Positions 1-12,159 are shown, counted from the first letter of the stretch. The stretch is DNA of 64,000 nucleotides from Gnetum montanum (GCA_015680685.1 MNCI01010839.1:196894-260893), one strand, 5' to 3'. A program made the numbers and translations. Notes: generated by a model not told the origin, from the sequence alone.

Positions 1-339
1 GAGTTGTGCTCAAATGTTTTTGCAAAATTTTATTTGTTACAAGTAGGTATTATAAGGACTGCGTAGACTAGGCAGTTGAACAAAATAGGAAATTTTCAAC
101 AACTCACAGTACTTGGCAAAGTTGGCTGAATCTCTTTAAGGTAACTCATTTGTGGTTTACACACAACGTAATCGTTACATTTCTCATAACCGCACGCCGC
201 AACAGCACACACACATACTCATATTAACTACTGAGTTCATTTGGAGGTATCTGGGCCTTGGTGTTGCCAGAGACTAGCAGGCACCTAAATCTTATTCAAG
301 GACACTCGTTGGCGGTCGCATCCCAAACGGTCGCCAACA
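1..339 (+). repeat. 3' end of an LTR (L1), cut by the window edge
   Basis: This stretch matches 22331-22671 closely, and the reverse complement of the left ends of the two C LTRs (29682 and 38455). It ends in GCCAACA, the expected terminal motif of this LTR group. No primer-binding site follows; decayed gag-pol of another family starts instead. It is therefore more likely a 3' LTR or solo LTR end than the 5' LTR of the neighbouring pol. The rest lies off-window. Confidence 0.75.
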
Positions 340-544
340 CAATCATTTTAAGTTAGAGAATATACCAAATCAATTAAAGGTACCAATTTCTACATCCAAA
401 CTAGAAGATATGGCTTGAAATTGTTGGAAAAAGTAGTTTCAAAGTTATGAGAGGTAACAATAAGGGATTAGTATTTGATGAAATAAACTTTAAGATAAAA
501 ATTTAAACAATCTTAGTAGAGATAAGAGATAATCTTGAAGCTTA

Positions 545-1060
545 AATTTCTTAGACACAGAGACAAAGATATTAATGAATCTTATATTAAATTTTGTGAA
601 TTATTTAATCAAGGTAAGATAACCTAGGAGGAAAATGAATAGGCTTCAATCTTTCTTAGAGGTATCAAGATGGCATATTATTATGATTTCTTATTTAGTG
701 AACCTCAAACCCTTGATGAGACTTATTATTTGGCACTCAAGATAGAAAAGAAACTTACTGGATTTGGAAGTAGGAGCAAACAAGCATTAACGAAAAAGAA
801 TAATGGATCCAAATCAAAGAAAGTATCCAAATAAAAATATAAAGAAAAAAAATGGTAGCCATTATAAGAAGTAATAGAAGAATGATGAGAAGGGTAAGAA
901 CAAGAAAGAACGAGGTAAAGGAGGCAAGGATCAGGATAGAAACTCATATAATTTTCAATGCTTTAAATGTAAAGAGTGGGAACATAAGTAATGGGAATAT
1001 TCACTTCCCAAGGTAACCAAGGAAAAGGATGTATAAACCATGAAGGCAAAGGAGACATCA
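545..1060 (+). pseudogene. Gag remnant of element A with CCHC zinc knuckle
   Basis: The frame reads through several stops. A segment LDETYYLALKIEKKL is followed by a lysine-rich stretch typical of the end of gag. A zinc knuckle lies at about 959-1003: C-F-K-C, then H, and the final Cys position reads Tyr after an in-frame stop. Nucleocapsid knuckles bind retrotransposon RNA, but this one is broken. Several stops are TAG where Gln would be expected. Confidence 0.6.
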
Positions 1061-1214
1061 ACCCAAGATCTTTAGAGAGGTAATGCTAATGCTTCCAAAA
1101 TTGAAGGAGTTTCTAAATTAAATTAATGTGCATTTATGGAAAATATGAATAGAGAAGATCATCCGTCAAGAAAATTATTATTTTGAATTGGGGATATATG
1201 TTTATTTAGTGATG

Positions 1215-1520
1215 AATGGATTATATTTTTATTGATGGAGGAGCTCAAGAAAATGTTATTTCATCTAGTTCTATTACTACATTGGGATTAGTAACTTATC
1301 CTCATCCTGGACCCTACAAAATGCATTAATTATCAAGATACTTCTCTCAAAAGGTGAGAAAGTAATATGTCTTGAAGTTCAAAATTAGGATTTATCATGA
1401 TGTTATTATTGTGTTGATGTAATTCTTGGAGGAACTTAAAATTTTGATAATGATGTTCAATTTGATGAAGCAAAAATTTTTTGGAGTGTAGCTAGACCTA
1501 AAGGAATCCATGAGTTGATT
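1215..1520 (+). pseudogene. Protease remnant of element A
   Basis: FIDGGAQENVISSSSI followed by LGLVTYPHPGPYKMH resembles the start of a chromovirus aspartic protease. The usual Asp-Ser/Thr-Gly active site reads Asp-Gly-Gly. The frame breaks shortly afterwards. The family would cleave the Gag-Pol polyprotein; this copy cannot be expressed intact. Confidence 0.55.
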
Positions 1521-1689
1521 CCTATGATAGCTAAATAAGTGAGGTAGCAGAGCTTACTTAATGTTTCCTTAATTCTTCTTGGGAAGAGGAAATATATTAA
1601 GAAACATGATGCAACTAGTTTGGTTTTGTAATTGCATCAACTATTACTTCTAACCATGATGTTGTGTAGCTAGAACTTCCAATAGACAT

Positions 1690-2400
1690 ATTAGGATTAA
1701 AAGAAAAATTTTCTAAAGTGTTCAAGGGGTAATTAGATGGATTGCCACCAATGAGGAATGTTCAACATCAAATGGATTTCATCTCTAATGCTATTATTCC
1801 AAATGAGAGGACATAGCAAATGGCACCAAATTAGCAAGCTGAATTGCAAAGGAAAGTAGAAACATTACTTACAAAAGGCTTCATTAGGAAGTTAATTTTA
1901 CCTTTTGTAATGCTAGAAATGCTTGTGCCAAATAAGGACAATGATAAATAGAGAATATACATTGATTCCAGATTTGTGAATAGGATAATATTGAGATATA
2001 AATTTCTTATTCTAAGGATGGATAATATCCTTGATTTCTTTACCAATATAGAGTTTTTTAGTAAAATTGATATAAATAATGAATACTATCAAATTTGGAT
2101 AAGGGCTAGTGATGAATGGAAGATAGCTTTCAAGATACCAAATGGATTGTTTGGGTGGTTGGTGATGCCATTTGAGCTTACAAATGCCCCTTCTACATTC
2201 ATGAGGTTGATGCATGATGTTCTCATGGATTTTATTGGTAAGTAATATATTGTCATTTTTAATGTTATTTTGGTATACAACTAAAATAAGGATGAGCACT
2301 TAGATCACTTGAGGGAAGAGTATCTTAAATTGGAGAAGGTACATTTAATGATCAAAGAGGAAGATCACATATTTAAGATATTTGTTTTATAAAAATAAAA
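1690..2400 (+). pseudogene. Reverse transcriptase remnant of element A
   Basis: The domain starts with a match to the LPP..R..DH motif near 1740 (LPPMRNVQHQMDFI). It continues through primer-grip and palm motifs in the open stretch 1976-2245 (KIDINNEYYQIWIRASDEWK, then LTNAPSTFMRLMHDVLMDFIGK). The catalytic YxDD position, expected near 2255-2275, reads as an Asp-free stretch after a stop, so polymerase activity is lost. Confidence 0.8.
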
Positions 2401-2439
2401 TTCCAATGGAAGCTATCAAGGTAAAGGCTATTAGAGATT

Positions 2440-2960
2440 GGTAAACTCCTAAAAATGTTGAAAAGGTAAGATCATTTCTTGATTTAGTAGGTTTTTATAG
2501 GAGCTTCATAAAAATTTTCAATGATATTTTATGGTCTATGTTTTCTTTGATTAAGAAGAATCAAGATTTTAGGTGGGGTAATGAAATGTAAAGAAGCTTT
2601 GACTTACTAAAGGCAAAAACCTCAAGTAAATTGATCCTTGCAATACCAGATTTCTCAAAGATTTTTTATGTGGAGGTGAATGCAAGTAGACTTGCCATTA
2701 GAATGGTACTTTCATAAGAAGGTAGACCTATTGCATTCTTCTTAGAAACATTTAATGAGTGAAGATAGATATATAGCATATATGAAAAAGAATTATATAC
2801 TCTTCTTTAAGAAATTAAGCATTGGAGGAATTTACAACAGAAATTGAGTGCCAAACTCATCAAGTGGATAGCATAATTATAGGAGTTTCATTTTTTTCTT
2901 AAGAACAAGACTAAAAATTTGTTATGGTGATTGATTCACTATCTAGAATGCATGCAATGA
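2440..2960 (+). pseudogene. RNase H remnant of element A, internally deleted
   Basis: After RT, LVGFYRSFIKIFNDI and a connection region lead into RNase H-like text (YVEVNASRLAIRMVLS, then RPIAFF). From HWRN the text jumps directly to KLSAKLIKW, which suggests a missing block of a few tens of residues. The D of the first RNase H motif reads N. Frames are broken throughout. Weak coding resemblance continues to about 3190 without a recognisable integrase core. Confidence 0.55.
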
Positions 2961-3194
2961 ATTTCAACATGCCTCATGTGGAAGATATAAATGATTTTAT
3001 TAATTTATATGAATATGATTCAAATTTTGTCTAGGTTTGAAGAAGCCTCAAAGAGTCATTATTGAGTAGGATAGATCAATGGAGGAACTATCATATTTAA
3101 AACAAACTATTGTCCAAGAATGGGAAGGTTTGTATTTTCAATTATTATTTTAGGAAAAAAAATTGGTTGAAAAACATTGTGGTTGCATGGCAAG

Positions 3195-4740
3195 TTACAT
3201 GTGCAGAGATAAGACTTGGCTCCTAAAGAGTTAGTGTCTCCACTTCTTCAATGAGAGGACTAGTGTGAGAAAATACTTCTCTACTTTGGTGTATCGATTC
3301 TCATAGGCAATCAATGCATGGCTTAGGTAGTATACAAGTAACTCTAGTTGATCATTCCATTACTAAAAGAGTAGAGAGGAAATAGACATATTAGAGATAA
3401 CATGGTAGACATAAAAAGGCTTATCATTTTGTGGTGAATAGACCATGGGTAGTTGTACCAACTCTTGCTTAATGTTTTCAAAGGCTTCTTGGCATTGATC
3501 TGTCCACTCATAATGAACTCCTTTCTTAAGCAAGTGTTACATAGGTTGTAACTTATTTGTAAGCTTAGTGATGAACCTATGGATTAATTATAATCTACCT
3601 TGTAGGCCTTGAAGCTCCTTAAGATTAGTTGGTGCTGCCAAGTTGGATATGACCTTAACCTTATAAGGATTAACACGTATTTCCACTTTGGAAACTACAA
3701 AGCCAAGCATCAAGAAACACTTCTTGGGATTAAGCCTGATCTCATAGTTGAGACATCATTTCAACACAAGGTCAACATCATGTGCATGATCACTAGTTTT
3801 TGGACTTAATGACTATATCATCTATGTATTCATTGAGCAATCTTAGCATGTAATCGCTAAAGATATAGGTCATTACTCATTAATAAGTGGCTCTTGCATT
3901 AGTTAGATCAAAGGACATCATGGTATAACAAAAGGTGCCCCAGTGGATCATGAAGGTCATATATAGTTGATGTTCTAGGTTAATCCTAACTTAGTTGTAT
4001 TTCAAGAACCCATCCATGAAGAATAATAAGGCATGTCTAGTTGTAGTATCAATAAGTAGGTCAATACTAGGTAAAGGGAAATCATCCTTGATGGTTGCCT
4101 TATTCAGGTCTTCGAAGTTGATACAAATACATAGACTCCTATTTTTCTTAGGAACTACCACTATGTTGGATACCTATTCTATGTAATCAAAAACTCTTAT
4201 GAAACTAGCCTGATATGGTTTTATTATGTCATCATGAAATGCGAGGGCTAAATCTAGTCTAATCTTACTAACTTTTTTATTAACTAGCTTAATACTAGGA
4301 TTGAGTATGATGTTGTGTTGCACTAGGCATGGTTCAAGACCTGGTATATCTTCATATGACTAGGAAAGAACCTTAATGTTATCTTGGAGGACCTTAGTAA
4401 TCTCTTGAGACTATTGAGGTTCTAGTTAGGAACTTATTTTTAGTGTTTTCTTCTCACCACTGTGTGTCATGACAAGAACCTCAATTAGAGAGTCTTCAGT
4501 GTTTTTGATAGCCTTAAGGTCAAGGGATTTGACTAGGTTTTTAGGAAATTATAGGAGTTTCTCTATAGAGGCTATGTGGTTGACAAGAATCCCAAGCTCA
4601 AGGTCTAAGCGATTAGGATTAACTAAATGTTCAAAATCCCCATGGGATCAACTTAGCCTAAGAGGTAAGTTAATCTACATCCATGTGTCCATACTCCAAT
4701 CCTGCATGGTAATCATAAGCATGTTAAGTGATACCTAGGT
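3195..4740 (-). pseudogene. Tat-like pol remnant D (RT and start of RNase H)
   Basis: Read on the minus strand, this fragment is collinear with the B2 pol at about 47000-48420. It has KTLKISS near 4430, DLNKATIKDDFPLPSIDLLI near 4100, NEYIDD near 3820 (the YxDD polymerase motif), then TEVEKYFL-like RNase H text up to about 3195. Many stops and frameshifts interrupt it. It joins element A abruptly at 3195. It is probably part of an older Tat-like element into which B1 inserted. Confidence 0.75.
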
Positions 4741-5772
4741 GACATAATGATAAAAATTTATAAAATAACTCTAAAATAATGCAAACTTTTGTGGTAATAG
4801 TGCATAATTAAGTCAAACTTGTTAAAATAAAAGCCACACAAGGTCTAAATAGGGTTAATAAAGGCTATGAGGTATGAGTTAAAGATAATGTAAGGTCAAA
4901 CATGATCAACTATGGTTACATTTCAAAAAATTTAGGCCTTAGTTGGTCATATGATGGTTGACTGGTGTCAAATGATGGTCAAACCCCATCAGGTGAAACC
5001 AATTGATGGTGAAACAAGGCTAACTAGGCCACAAGAGATATAATAAGGTAGACATGATGAAACCAAAGCCATGCAACAACCAAATGGGTAAATTAATGAT
5101 AATAAAGATCAAAAATGTGTAACAAGGTCAAAATAAGTTCAAATACAATGAAACAAGGACAAATTATTCAAGGTGTAAAACATATGGTAAAACAAGATCA
5201 ACCAAAGTCAAATCAGTTTAAAGTTTAACAATTTCAGGCCTTAGCGGGCCCATGGTATTAGGCCACAAAGCTAACAAGAGAATTTGAGCATCCAATGAGG
5301 TTTTCTAAAGGTAAAAATGAAATATTTTATTGTGAATATACTAGACCTAGTTATGACTACACTAGCCATCATAGTTGGGATAGGCCCAAGAGTAGTTACT
5401 GTCAATAGGTGGTTTCCTAGATTTGTTATGACTAGTTTCAGGGTACTAATGGTTTGTATGGCTAGGGTAGTGAACTGGGATTGAATATTGGTGAACATTG
5501 GCATTTTTTTAACCCTTTATAAGGTATAAATGATGTCAAAAACTAGTTAATACACTAGGACTACATTGGCCAATATAGTCCTATCATAGATGTGCATCCC
5601 ATTCCCGAATGTCGTAAAAATATGAATGCTTAATTTATTACATTTACCATTTTAATGGATAATATATCAAAAATATTATAAAAAATTAAATAATCAATTA
5701 ATTGGTAAATAAATAATTGATACTAAATAATTAATTAAGGAAAAATGAAAAAATTATATTAATGGAAGAGAA
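4741..5772 (-). other. Non-coding spacer of remnant D, AT-rich at its right end
   Basis: I see no coding region here. The stretch from 4750 to 5250 carries loose repeats of a motif like gatggtcaaac. Pieces such as tttcaggccttagcgggccc near 5230 resemble decayed units of the 27-bp minisatellite seen in the B elements. The last 170 bp before 5773 are very AT-rich. The position fits the spacer between RT and the antisense gene in a B-type element. Confidence 0.4.
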
Positions 5773-6323
5773 TGAAACACCATCAAATTGGGCAAGGACT
5801 TTCGTAAGCACAATGTCATGTTGGACTACGCAAACAACATGGCACCCCGAAAGTCCTAACACCTGTGAAGCTACTTCCAAGACTTCCTACCACCTTTTGT
5901 AGCATAGTCAATGTAGCACCCAGTCATGAGGCTAGTTTGCACAAAAGTAGCACTAAAAGTGGACCACACAGTCCGGTAAATTTTCTCTCTTGGGGTGTCA
6001 AGCTTGCTACACTTTCTAGCTTGTCCAGCTTGACAAATTTCCCAGCTGATGGTCCACCCAAAGTGCCAAGCTAGGAGCTATTAAAGGTTCTTGGAATAGA
6101 CTAAATATTTTGAAAAAAAATTTAACTAAGAGGCCCGCTACACTGCATAGCGTAGTAGGCCATGTGGTGCTAAAACTATTACAAGCATTAGACTAGATGC
6201 AAAAGATGTAGTTGGTAGATGTTCAGCCCTCAAGGATGTCCTCCTTGCTTCATCCTTGAAGTGTGATTGGTGTGACATTGATAAAATAGGGTAAATTTCA
6301 TCAAAAATCATCTTGGTTTAAGT

Positions 6324-6363
6324 GCTACGTTGTGCTATGCTACACAGCATAGCACAGCGTAGC
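6324..6363. repeat. Near-perfect 18-bp hairpin in the B1 LTR
   Basis: The arms 6324-6341 and 6346-6363 are reverse complements at 17 of 18 positions and are separated by the loop acac. The motif (tgctatgct on one arm, agcatagca on the other) recurs in all B-family LTRs and in antisense-gene introns. Its function is unknown. Confidence 0.8.
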
Positions 6364-7047
6364 AAGGCCCTAGCATGACAAAATTCTCCTCTCAGATTAT
6401 CTTGGCATGGGAAAATAAATTGCCCATACTTCGACCATGAAAAGTGTTTTTCCTACTACCACCTTAGCATATGATCGAGATCCCATGATAGAGCACTTGC
6501 AAAGTAAATCCAAATTCAAGCCAAACTAGGTGCTATGTTGTGCTACACTACATAGCGTAGCATAGTGTAGCAAGTGGGTATTCATGCTATGCCACTATGC
6601 TGAGCAGCGTAAGTAATGTAACACTTGAAAGGAGGTTGCAGGACATCTCCAAAAGCTTCAGGACTCATTGTCAATAGTCATTTCTATCCAATCATCTCCT
6701 TGGTAGTCGAGATTAGCAGTTTACTTTTCTTGTTATATCCTTTGTTGAGCCCCGAAATTGTTTCTACACTTGATCCTACTCGTAAGAGAGGGGAAGACAT
6801 AGTCCCAAAGCATAAGCTTCATCTTACACTTTTCATTGGATTTTTTTGTAAAAACATGGTAGTCCCCTAGATTTTGGCACATGCAGTTTGAACAGTATGG
6901 TCACGGTTTAGCAGGTTTCACTTCTAGCATCGTGCCATTCAGTGTAGCACACTAGCGTAATACTACAGCATAGCACATCCACGATTTGTGCCATGTGGAA
7001 CCCAGAACATTTGGCACCCAAAGCATATCTTTCTCCCACTCTTGGCT

Positions 7048-7056
7048 CTATAAGTA
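7048..7056 (+). promoter_or_regulatory. Candidate TATA box of the B1 5' LTR
   Basis: CTATAAGTA lies about 650 bp before the LTR end, in the position expected for the U3/R boundary. TATA-like motifs occur at corresponding places in the LTRs of B2 (about 52407) and B3 (16282-16295). This is inferred from motif and position only. Confidence 0.45.
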
Positions 7057-7706
7057 CCTTAGCAAAAAATGTTCAAGGGGTTGGCTTTTCTTAGTTGGCT
7101 TTCTTGTAATTGGCTTCTAGAGATTGGCTTTTGATAGTGAATAGAAAATCCCAATAGTAGCACTTCCTAGATCTCTTTTTGATTGAGCATAGTAGTCCTT
7201 AACCAAGCATCGGCTCAATAGTTCCTGTTGGCACCCCATTGGTAGAAACCCAAGAGCTATGACCATATCATTATGTTGTTAGTTGTGCATGTCTAGTATT
7301 GCACATCAATTGTACACCTTCATTAGCCAAACAAAGATCAGATCCCTTGATTTTGAGGTAGTGCATTCCCTCACCTGAACTCTCATTCCATTTTTTGCTA
7401 TTACATATATGTTGTATCTCAGTGTACTTGTTCACACTTATTGTCATGATTACATACTTTGATGCATTTCCATTATCATGCACCTCTCGTTTTCTTCCAT
7501 TTCAACCTCAATGTGTTGTGTTTTAAAACTATTTTTTGCATACGATTATTGTACACCATGTAAGTCCTTGTTTGATCTACCAGACCATTTAGGGCACCCC
7601 ATTTCCATTTTCTCCAGCATGGCCCTCACACGGATCCGGGGTTAGGTTGTACACCTGCTAACCTCTTGGTGTTCCAGCCATCGATGTTTTCAGATGTCAT
7701 AGTTTT

Positions 7707-7725
7707 TGGTACTAGAAGGAGGACC
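7707..7725 (+). other. Primer-binding site of B1
   Basis: TGGTACTAGAAGGAGGACC starts with the TGG that pairs with a tRNA CCA end, a few bases after the LTR. The same core (TGG, two to three variable bases, then CTAGAA or GTAGAA) follows the LTRs of B2, B3 and C. I cannot name the primer tRNA with confidence. Confidence 0.65.
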
Positions 7726-7901
7726 TAAACCTCCATGTCTTTTTTGTGTGTCATGGGTAACCTTGCACACTGTCTGTACCCCATCATTGGTAGCTGGCTA
7801 GTGTAGAGGTGACACCCCTATGGTTGTCTATGCTCCAAGTGGTGCAGATTGGTCACCACGATGGTTCCTCTGGAACCCTGTAGGCTGAAAGCCCTAAATG
7901 T

Positions 7902-8171
7902 TTTACTGTGACATGCTTCCTATCCATTACATTATGCTACCTACGTCCTGTGTAGCATAGCAACCCTACCAAAGTAGTGGTTCTCAAACTATCTACTGTG
8001 ATACACTACCTATCCAATGTGTTACACTACCAACATCCCATGTAGCATAGCAACCCTGTTAGAGTAGCAGTTCTCAAATTGTCTACTATGATACCCTACC
8101 TATCCACTATGCTACGCTACCTATGTTCTATGTAGTGTAGTGACCCTATCAGTGTAGCACTTACACTATGT
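7902..8171 (+). repeat. Three tandem copies of a 90-bp unit in the B1 leader
   Basis: Copies begin around 7902, 7992 and 8082. Each has the order ctactgtgatac, ctacctatccac, ctacctac, tgtagcatagcaaccct and agtagcagttctcaaa. The period is 90 bp, and the copies differ by point changes and drift at the end. Each unit carries a tgctac/gtagcatag palindrome. They lie between the primer-binding site and gag, the region where packaging signals are usual. Confidence 0.8.
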
Positions 8172-8308
8172 TATGTTATCTACTATGTCATGTTATCTAC
8201 TATGATACAATGTTCACTGAGTTATGCTACCATTTAGCGTGAAAACGTACTGTTTTCAGCCATTTCACTCATGCATCTATCTTCTTATACCTTTTTCATA
8301 CTAGAAAA

Positions 8309-10660
8309 ATGAATCATGTTACCTCTTCAGTGCCTACCGTGAGTATGGAGGTGTCCCACTTTGTGTTACACATGGTGGATCCCAAGAAATCATCTAGCCC
8401 AATGTGGGTAGTGTGGCAATTTCTTAGAATACAACACAAATCGCCCGAATGTCTACCCCAAGGCAAAGAGTGATATAATTTTCTACATGCAAAAATTCAA
8501 TTGAATATACCATTGGACCATCATGAATTTGAAGAAGAATGTAACTTTGAGTTCATCCATCAGAATGGGAGGGAGTTCATTCCTACCCCTGATACCACTA
8601 TCCCATTGACCGAAATGTATCAATGGGTGCTAAACCAACTTATGCAATTAAGTAGGCCAAGAGAATAGGACACAGCATCCCATTACAATGAACCTTTTCA
8701 AGATGGCCAAGAGGAGTTAGAATCCCACTCAAACAGTGGTGGCCCAATCTATGCCACAGTTGTCCCTTCCATCTCTATTGCCCATTCACACTAGTTGCAA
8801 TTTCCTACCTCTGTTGCTACTACCATGACATGGCCGTAACCTAGACCCTTTTGATAGTCACCAAATGTCATCAACACATTAGCATGTGGGCCCCTCAACC
8901 TCGTTTCCTATCAATCATTACTCCCAGTCTATTCCAAGTTCACACCAAATGTCTATAATGCCCACACTATTGTACATGCATACCATGCCTGCCTCACAGC
9001 TGCATCTAAGTCGTATTCCTATCCCACCTCTATACACACTCCACCATCAGTAGTAGGCCCAACCTTGGCTGCATGGTGGGAAACAACAATCTCTTTTCCC
9101 ATAGCTCAACTGTCTCATGTACAATAATACATACAATCCCAAACATACCAAGTTCCACATGTAATGAAACCAAACATGAGGTTGTGGGCAGCTCCAACCA
9201 TGGGATAGATGACCACACCCATAGAGCCACCAATGGTAGCCACTCCAGTGGCACCACCTACTAGGTTGTGTCCTCTCAAATGACACCACTAGAAGGGGCT
9301 ATTCAAAAAATTCCCTCAATGGGACTGGCAGCCACACCAATAGCACCACCAGTGATGACCACACTTGTAGCTTCACAACCCACTGTAGCATCCCCAGGTC
9401 TAGACCAAGCCTTCCAACTCATCCAAATGCTAATTGAAGAAATTAAATGGCTCAAAGCTACCAATTCTAAAACTATCCAGGTCATGGACTTCTATCAAGA
9501 TGACCCAATCAATCTGGTTGTTCCCATGCTTACATTTCCCCTTGGTGTACAACTTCCCCAATTTACAAAGTACAATGGGGAAGGTGATTTGAATGCCCAT
9601 CTAGTAACCTTCATGTCTGAATTCTTGTTGTTGCAACTGTGGCCTCACAAAATCATTTGTGTTTTCACCATGTCTCTGATAGGAAAAGCTTTATATTGGT
9701 ATTGTGCTCTTCCCCGTGCTTCTATCTCTATGCTAGAAGAATTACTAAGCCAATTCATGACTCACTTTAAGTATAACTTGAAGCCTGAAGTTACCCTAGA
9801 CTAGCTCATGAACATTAAATAAGAACTACTAGAATCCATGCAAAAATTTATACAATGTTGGAGTGCAACCTTAAATGAAATACATGAACCAATTGTTGAA
9901 GCCCATTTTCTAGCCATCTTTAAAGGTGTAGTGAATGATTTCATCAAATATAAATTGTACTACTAGGCTCCACATTCCCTTAGTCAAGCGTTCGACCAAA
10001 CTAAAAGCATTTAGGATGTGGTAAAGGCTAGTAGAGATCCAAACTATGTAGCCTACAAAAGTACACATACAAAGAAGGACAAGGAGAAGGGGAAGGCCAC
10101 AGCAACTACAATGGCCACAGTAGCTAATGAGAATAAACCCAATAATAACAAAAAGGATGGCACAACACCTAAAGCTCCCACTAACACAACACCTAGTAAC
10201 ATCAATCAACCTTCACCATCAACACCCACGGTGCAAACGTATCCAAGGACCACTAAAAATATACTCCATTACCAATCAAGACTTTAGAGCTTCTAAATCA
10301 ATTGTTGGGGGCTGGACGTATCCAACACAAGAAAATATTAGAAGACGCCATTAAACACCACCAAAGGTATTGTGAAGTCCTCCAAGACCCTTCCTTGGCT
10401 ATGTCCAATGAACCGCCAATACCTAGAAACTTCAAACTAGAGCATTTTTACGATTATCATGTGTGGGCATGACATAGATTATTGCCTGGCATTAAAAGAT
10501 GACATCCAACAAATGATCGATCAGGGTAAGCTGGTTTTGGATGAGAGTAGTCCTGTCCAACCCAAAAACCAATCGATGCATCTTTACAAATACCCTTTGA
10601 ACACTAACAATGTAGGCTACACCATCAATGTCATTGGCATTGAAGACAATGTAGAAACAT
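8309..10660 (+). pseudogene. Gag of B1 (Tat-type), with stops
   Basis: The likely start is ATG at 8309. An N-terminal part is rich in Pro, Ser and Thr. The retrotransposon Gag core lies at 9268-10290, with LPQFTKYNGEGDLNAHLV, WPHKIICVF and LIGKALYWYCALP. A Tat-type Cys/His motif follows near 10450-10500 (CGHDIDYCLALKDDIQQMI). Gag would form the particle. In-frame stops interrupt it, several of them TAG at sites where B3 has Gln (for example LDQLM). Confidence 0.8.
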
Positions 10661-11029
10661 AACATGAACCATTCATGGTTCATGTACCCCCTATAATGCT
10701 ACAATTTTGACAACAACTAGGTCACAAATCCCCTTTATCATAAGAGCCTCTCCATAGACATCTACTATATCGTTTGTGCTTAAAACTGCATTGCATCCCA
10801 CTACAATGACATAGGCATTGTTTGTTATCTGGGTGCCAAAGCAAGCAAGTTCCCCTACTACCCAAAGTTGAGTGACAAGCACTACGTCTCAACCTCCTCA
10901 TCCAAGGAAACATGAAGAATGTCTAGCAAACAAGTTGGCTAGGGAACACACTACATTAGGCCCCCCTAAGCCCATCCCCTTGTTCACAATTCCATGACCT
11001 CCTCCTCATCAGCCACCAGTAGAAACACA

Positions 11030-11908
11030 CAGACATGACCATCATCTTCTAACCCAAAAAAGCTTAGCATTCAACCCAAAACCACTCCCCCTTGGGAGAT
11101 TCGTCTTCTAGGATGCATTGAAGAAGAAAAAGTTAACAAATAATTAGACAATCGGCAAGACTTCCTTAACACCCTTTCACAAGTTTAACATGCTTTGAAG
11201 CAAAAGAATACAACATTAAGCCTATACAACTTAATAATAACCTCTACATCACATCATGAGGCTTTGGTTCGCATGTTATCATCTATTTCTATTAACGAAA
11301 AAATGCCAGCTAAAGAGAAAGTTATCCACACTATTATGCTTCATCCTATTTCTGAAGAACCGCAGCCAGCCTAGTTAACATTTCATGACAAAGCCATCAA
11401 AGATGACCCTGAAAAGGGTCAAGTAACTATTGCACCCATGTTTATCACAATTCGGGTAGGCCACTATAAGATTCTTAGAGTACACGTTGATGATGGAGCT
11501 ACCACCAATGTGATACCATTTCCTATAGTGGATAAGTTGGGCCTAGCATACCAAATCAAGACCACAACAACCTCATGCTTAAAGTCATTCAATGGGGCAC
11601 ATGGTGTCATCAAGGGAACTGTTACCATCAAATTTGTAGTAGGGGACCAGTTTTCCACTAGCATAGTTTTCATTATGATAGAAGAGATGTCTGGGTTTAA
11701 CTTGATCTTGGGGAGATCATGGTTAGCCCAACTAAGAGTTGTCTCATCACCCATACATCAAGAGAACCACTTACCCTACATGGGTGGAGAGGTGGTGATC
11801 TTTGGTAATGAAGTACCCTCCCAAGCCATCAACAATATAAACATGGAGAAAGGATCAGAGATAGAAATCTCTAAAAATGGATCACCAACTCATGCTAAAA
11901 TTCCATGA
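11030..11908 (+). pseudogene. Protease region of B1
   Basis: A linker (about 11030-11430) with several stops leads into the retropepsin-like stretch 11438-11908, which is open for 156 codons. HVDDGATTNVIPFPIVDKLG holds the active-site position (Asp-Asp-Gly-Ala). GFNLILGRSWL is the second conserved block. This is the most complete protease of the three B copies. The B2 copy lacks the region from the flap through ILGRSWL. Confidence 0.8.
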
Positions 11909-12159
11909 TTGACAAATGAGCCATCTAAAACTACCATCTTAAATGAAGAAAACATGTGGGCTGAATTGCCCTTCCAAGTAGCAAATGATAGTAAAGAGGA
12001 ATGCCATTGTAAGGCTTCCTAACCATATGCCCTACCTAATCCACATCGGATTAGGAACAATTGCATGACTAAAGTTTACCACCACTTTAATAAATTGTAT
12101 ACTTAGGTTGGCATGATTTCCATTTTGCATTAAGTTTTTTTTTTGCATTGTCTCTACCA
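11909..12159 (+). other. Tail after the B1 protease, weakly coding
   Basis: The text continues as protease tail (WAELPFQVANDSKEECHCK) to about 12020 with stops. The rest is T-rich and shows no coding region. B3 has a matching AWAELPF segment at 59274-59300. Confidence 0.5.

Larger units (their letters stand above)
340..3195 (+). mobile_element. Decayed chromovirus-like Ty3/gypsy element A, internal region
   Basis: Gag with a zinc knuckle, protease, RT and RNase H follow in order on the plus strand, but frameshifts and stops break every frame. The RT wording (KIDINNEYYQI, LVMPFELTNAPSTFMRLM) is that of chromovirus-type Ty3/gypsy and differs from the Tat-like RT elsewhere in the window. Its own LTRs are not seen. 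The left side is cut by L1. The right side meets the minus-strand pol remnant D near 3195. Confidence 0.7.
5773..7700 (+). repeat. 5' LTR of B1
   Basis: It begins TGAAACACC like the LTRs of B2 and B3, and ends near TGTCA just before a primer-binding site. At about 1.93 kb it is longer than the B2 LTR (about 1.14 kb) and the B3 LTR (about 1.6 kb). It contains several TGCTACGCTATGC-type palindromes at 6130-6170, 6324-6363, 6531-6575 and 6940-6980. The exact 3' end (7699 or 7701) cannot be fixed without the partner LTR. Confidence 0.75.

Noticed and set aside
5271-5504. Minus-strand open frame with hydrophobic text
   Set aside because: It lies in non-coding spacer of remnant D, has no recognisable motif and no support from a second copy.
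6130-6980. CRISPR-like array because of repeated palindromes
   Set aside because: Spacing is irregular, spacers are not of uniform length, and the context is a plant LTR.
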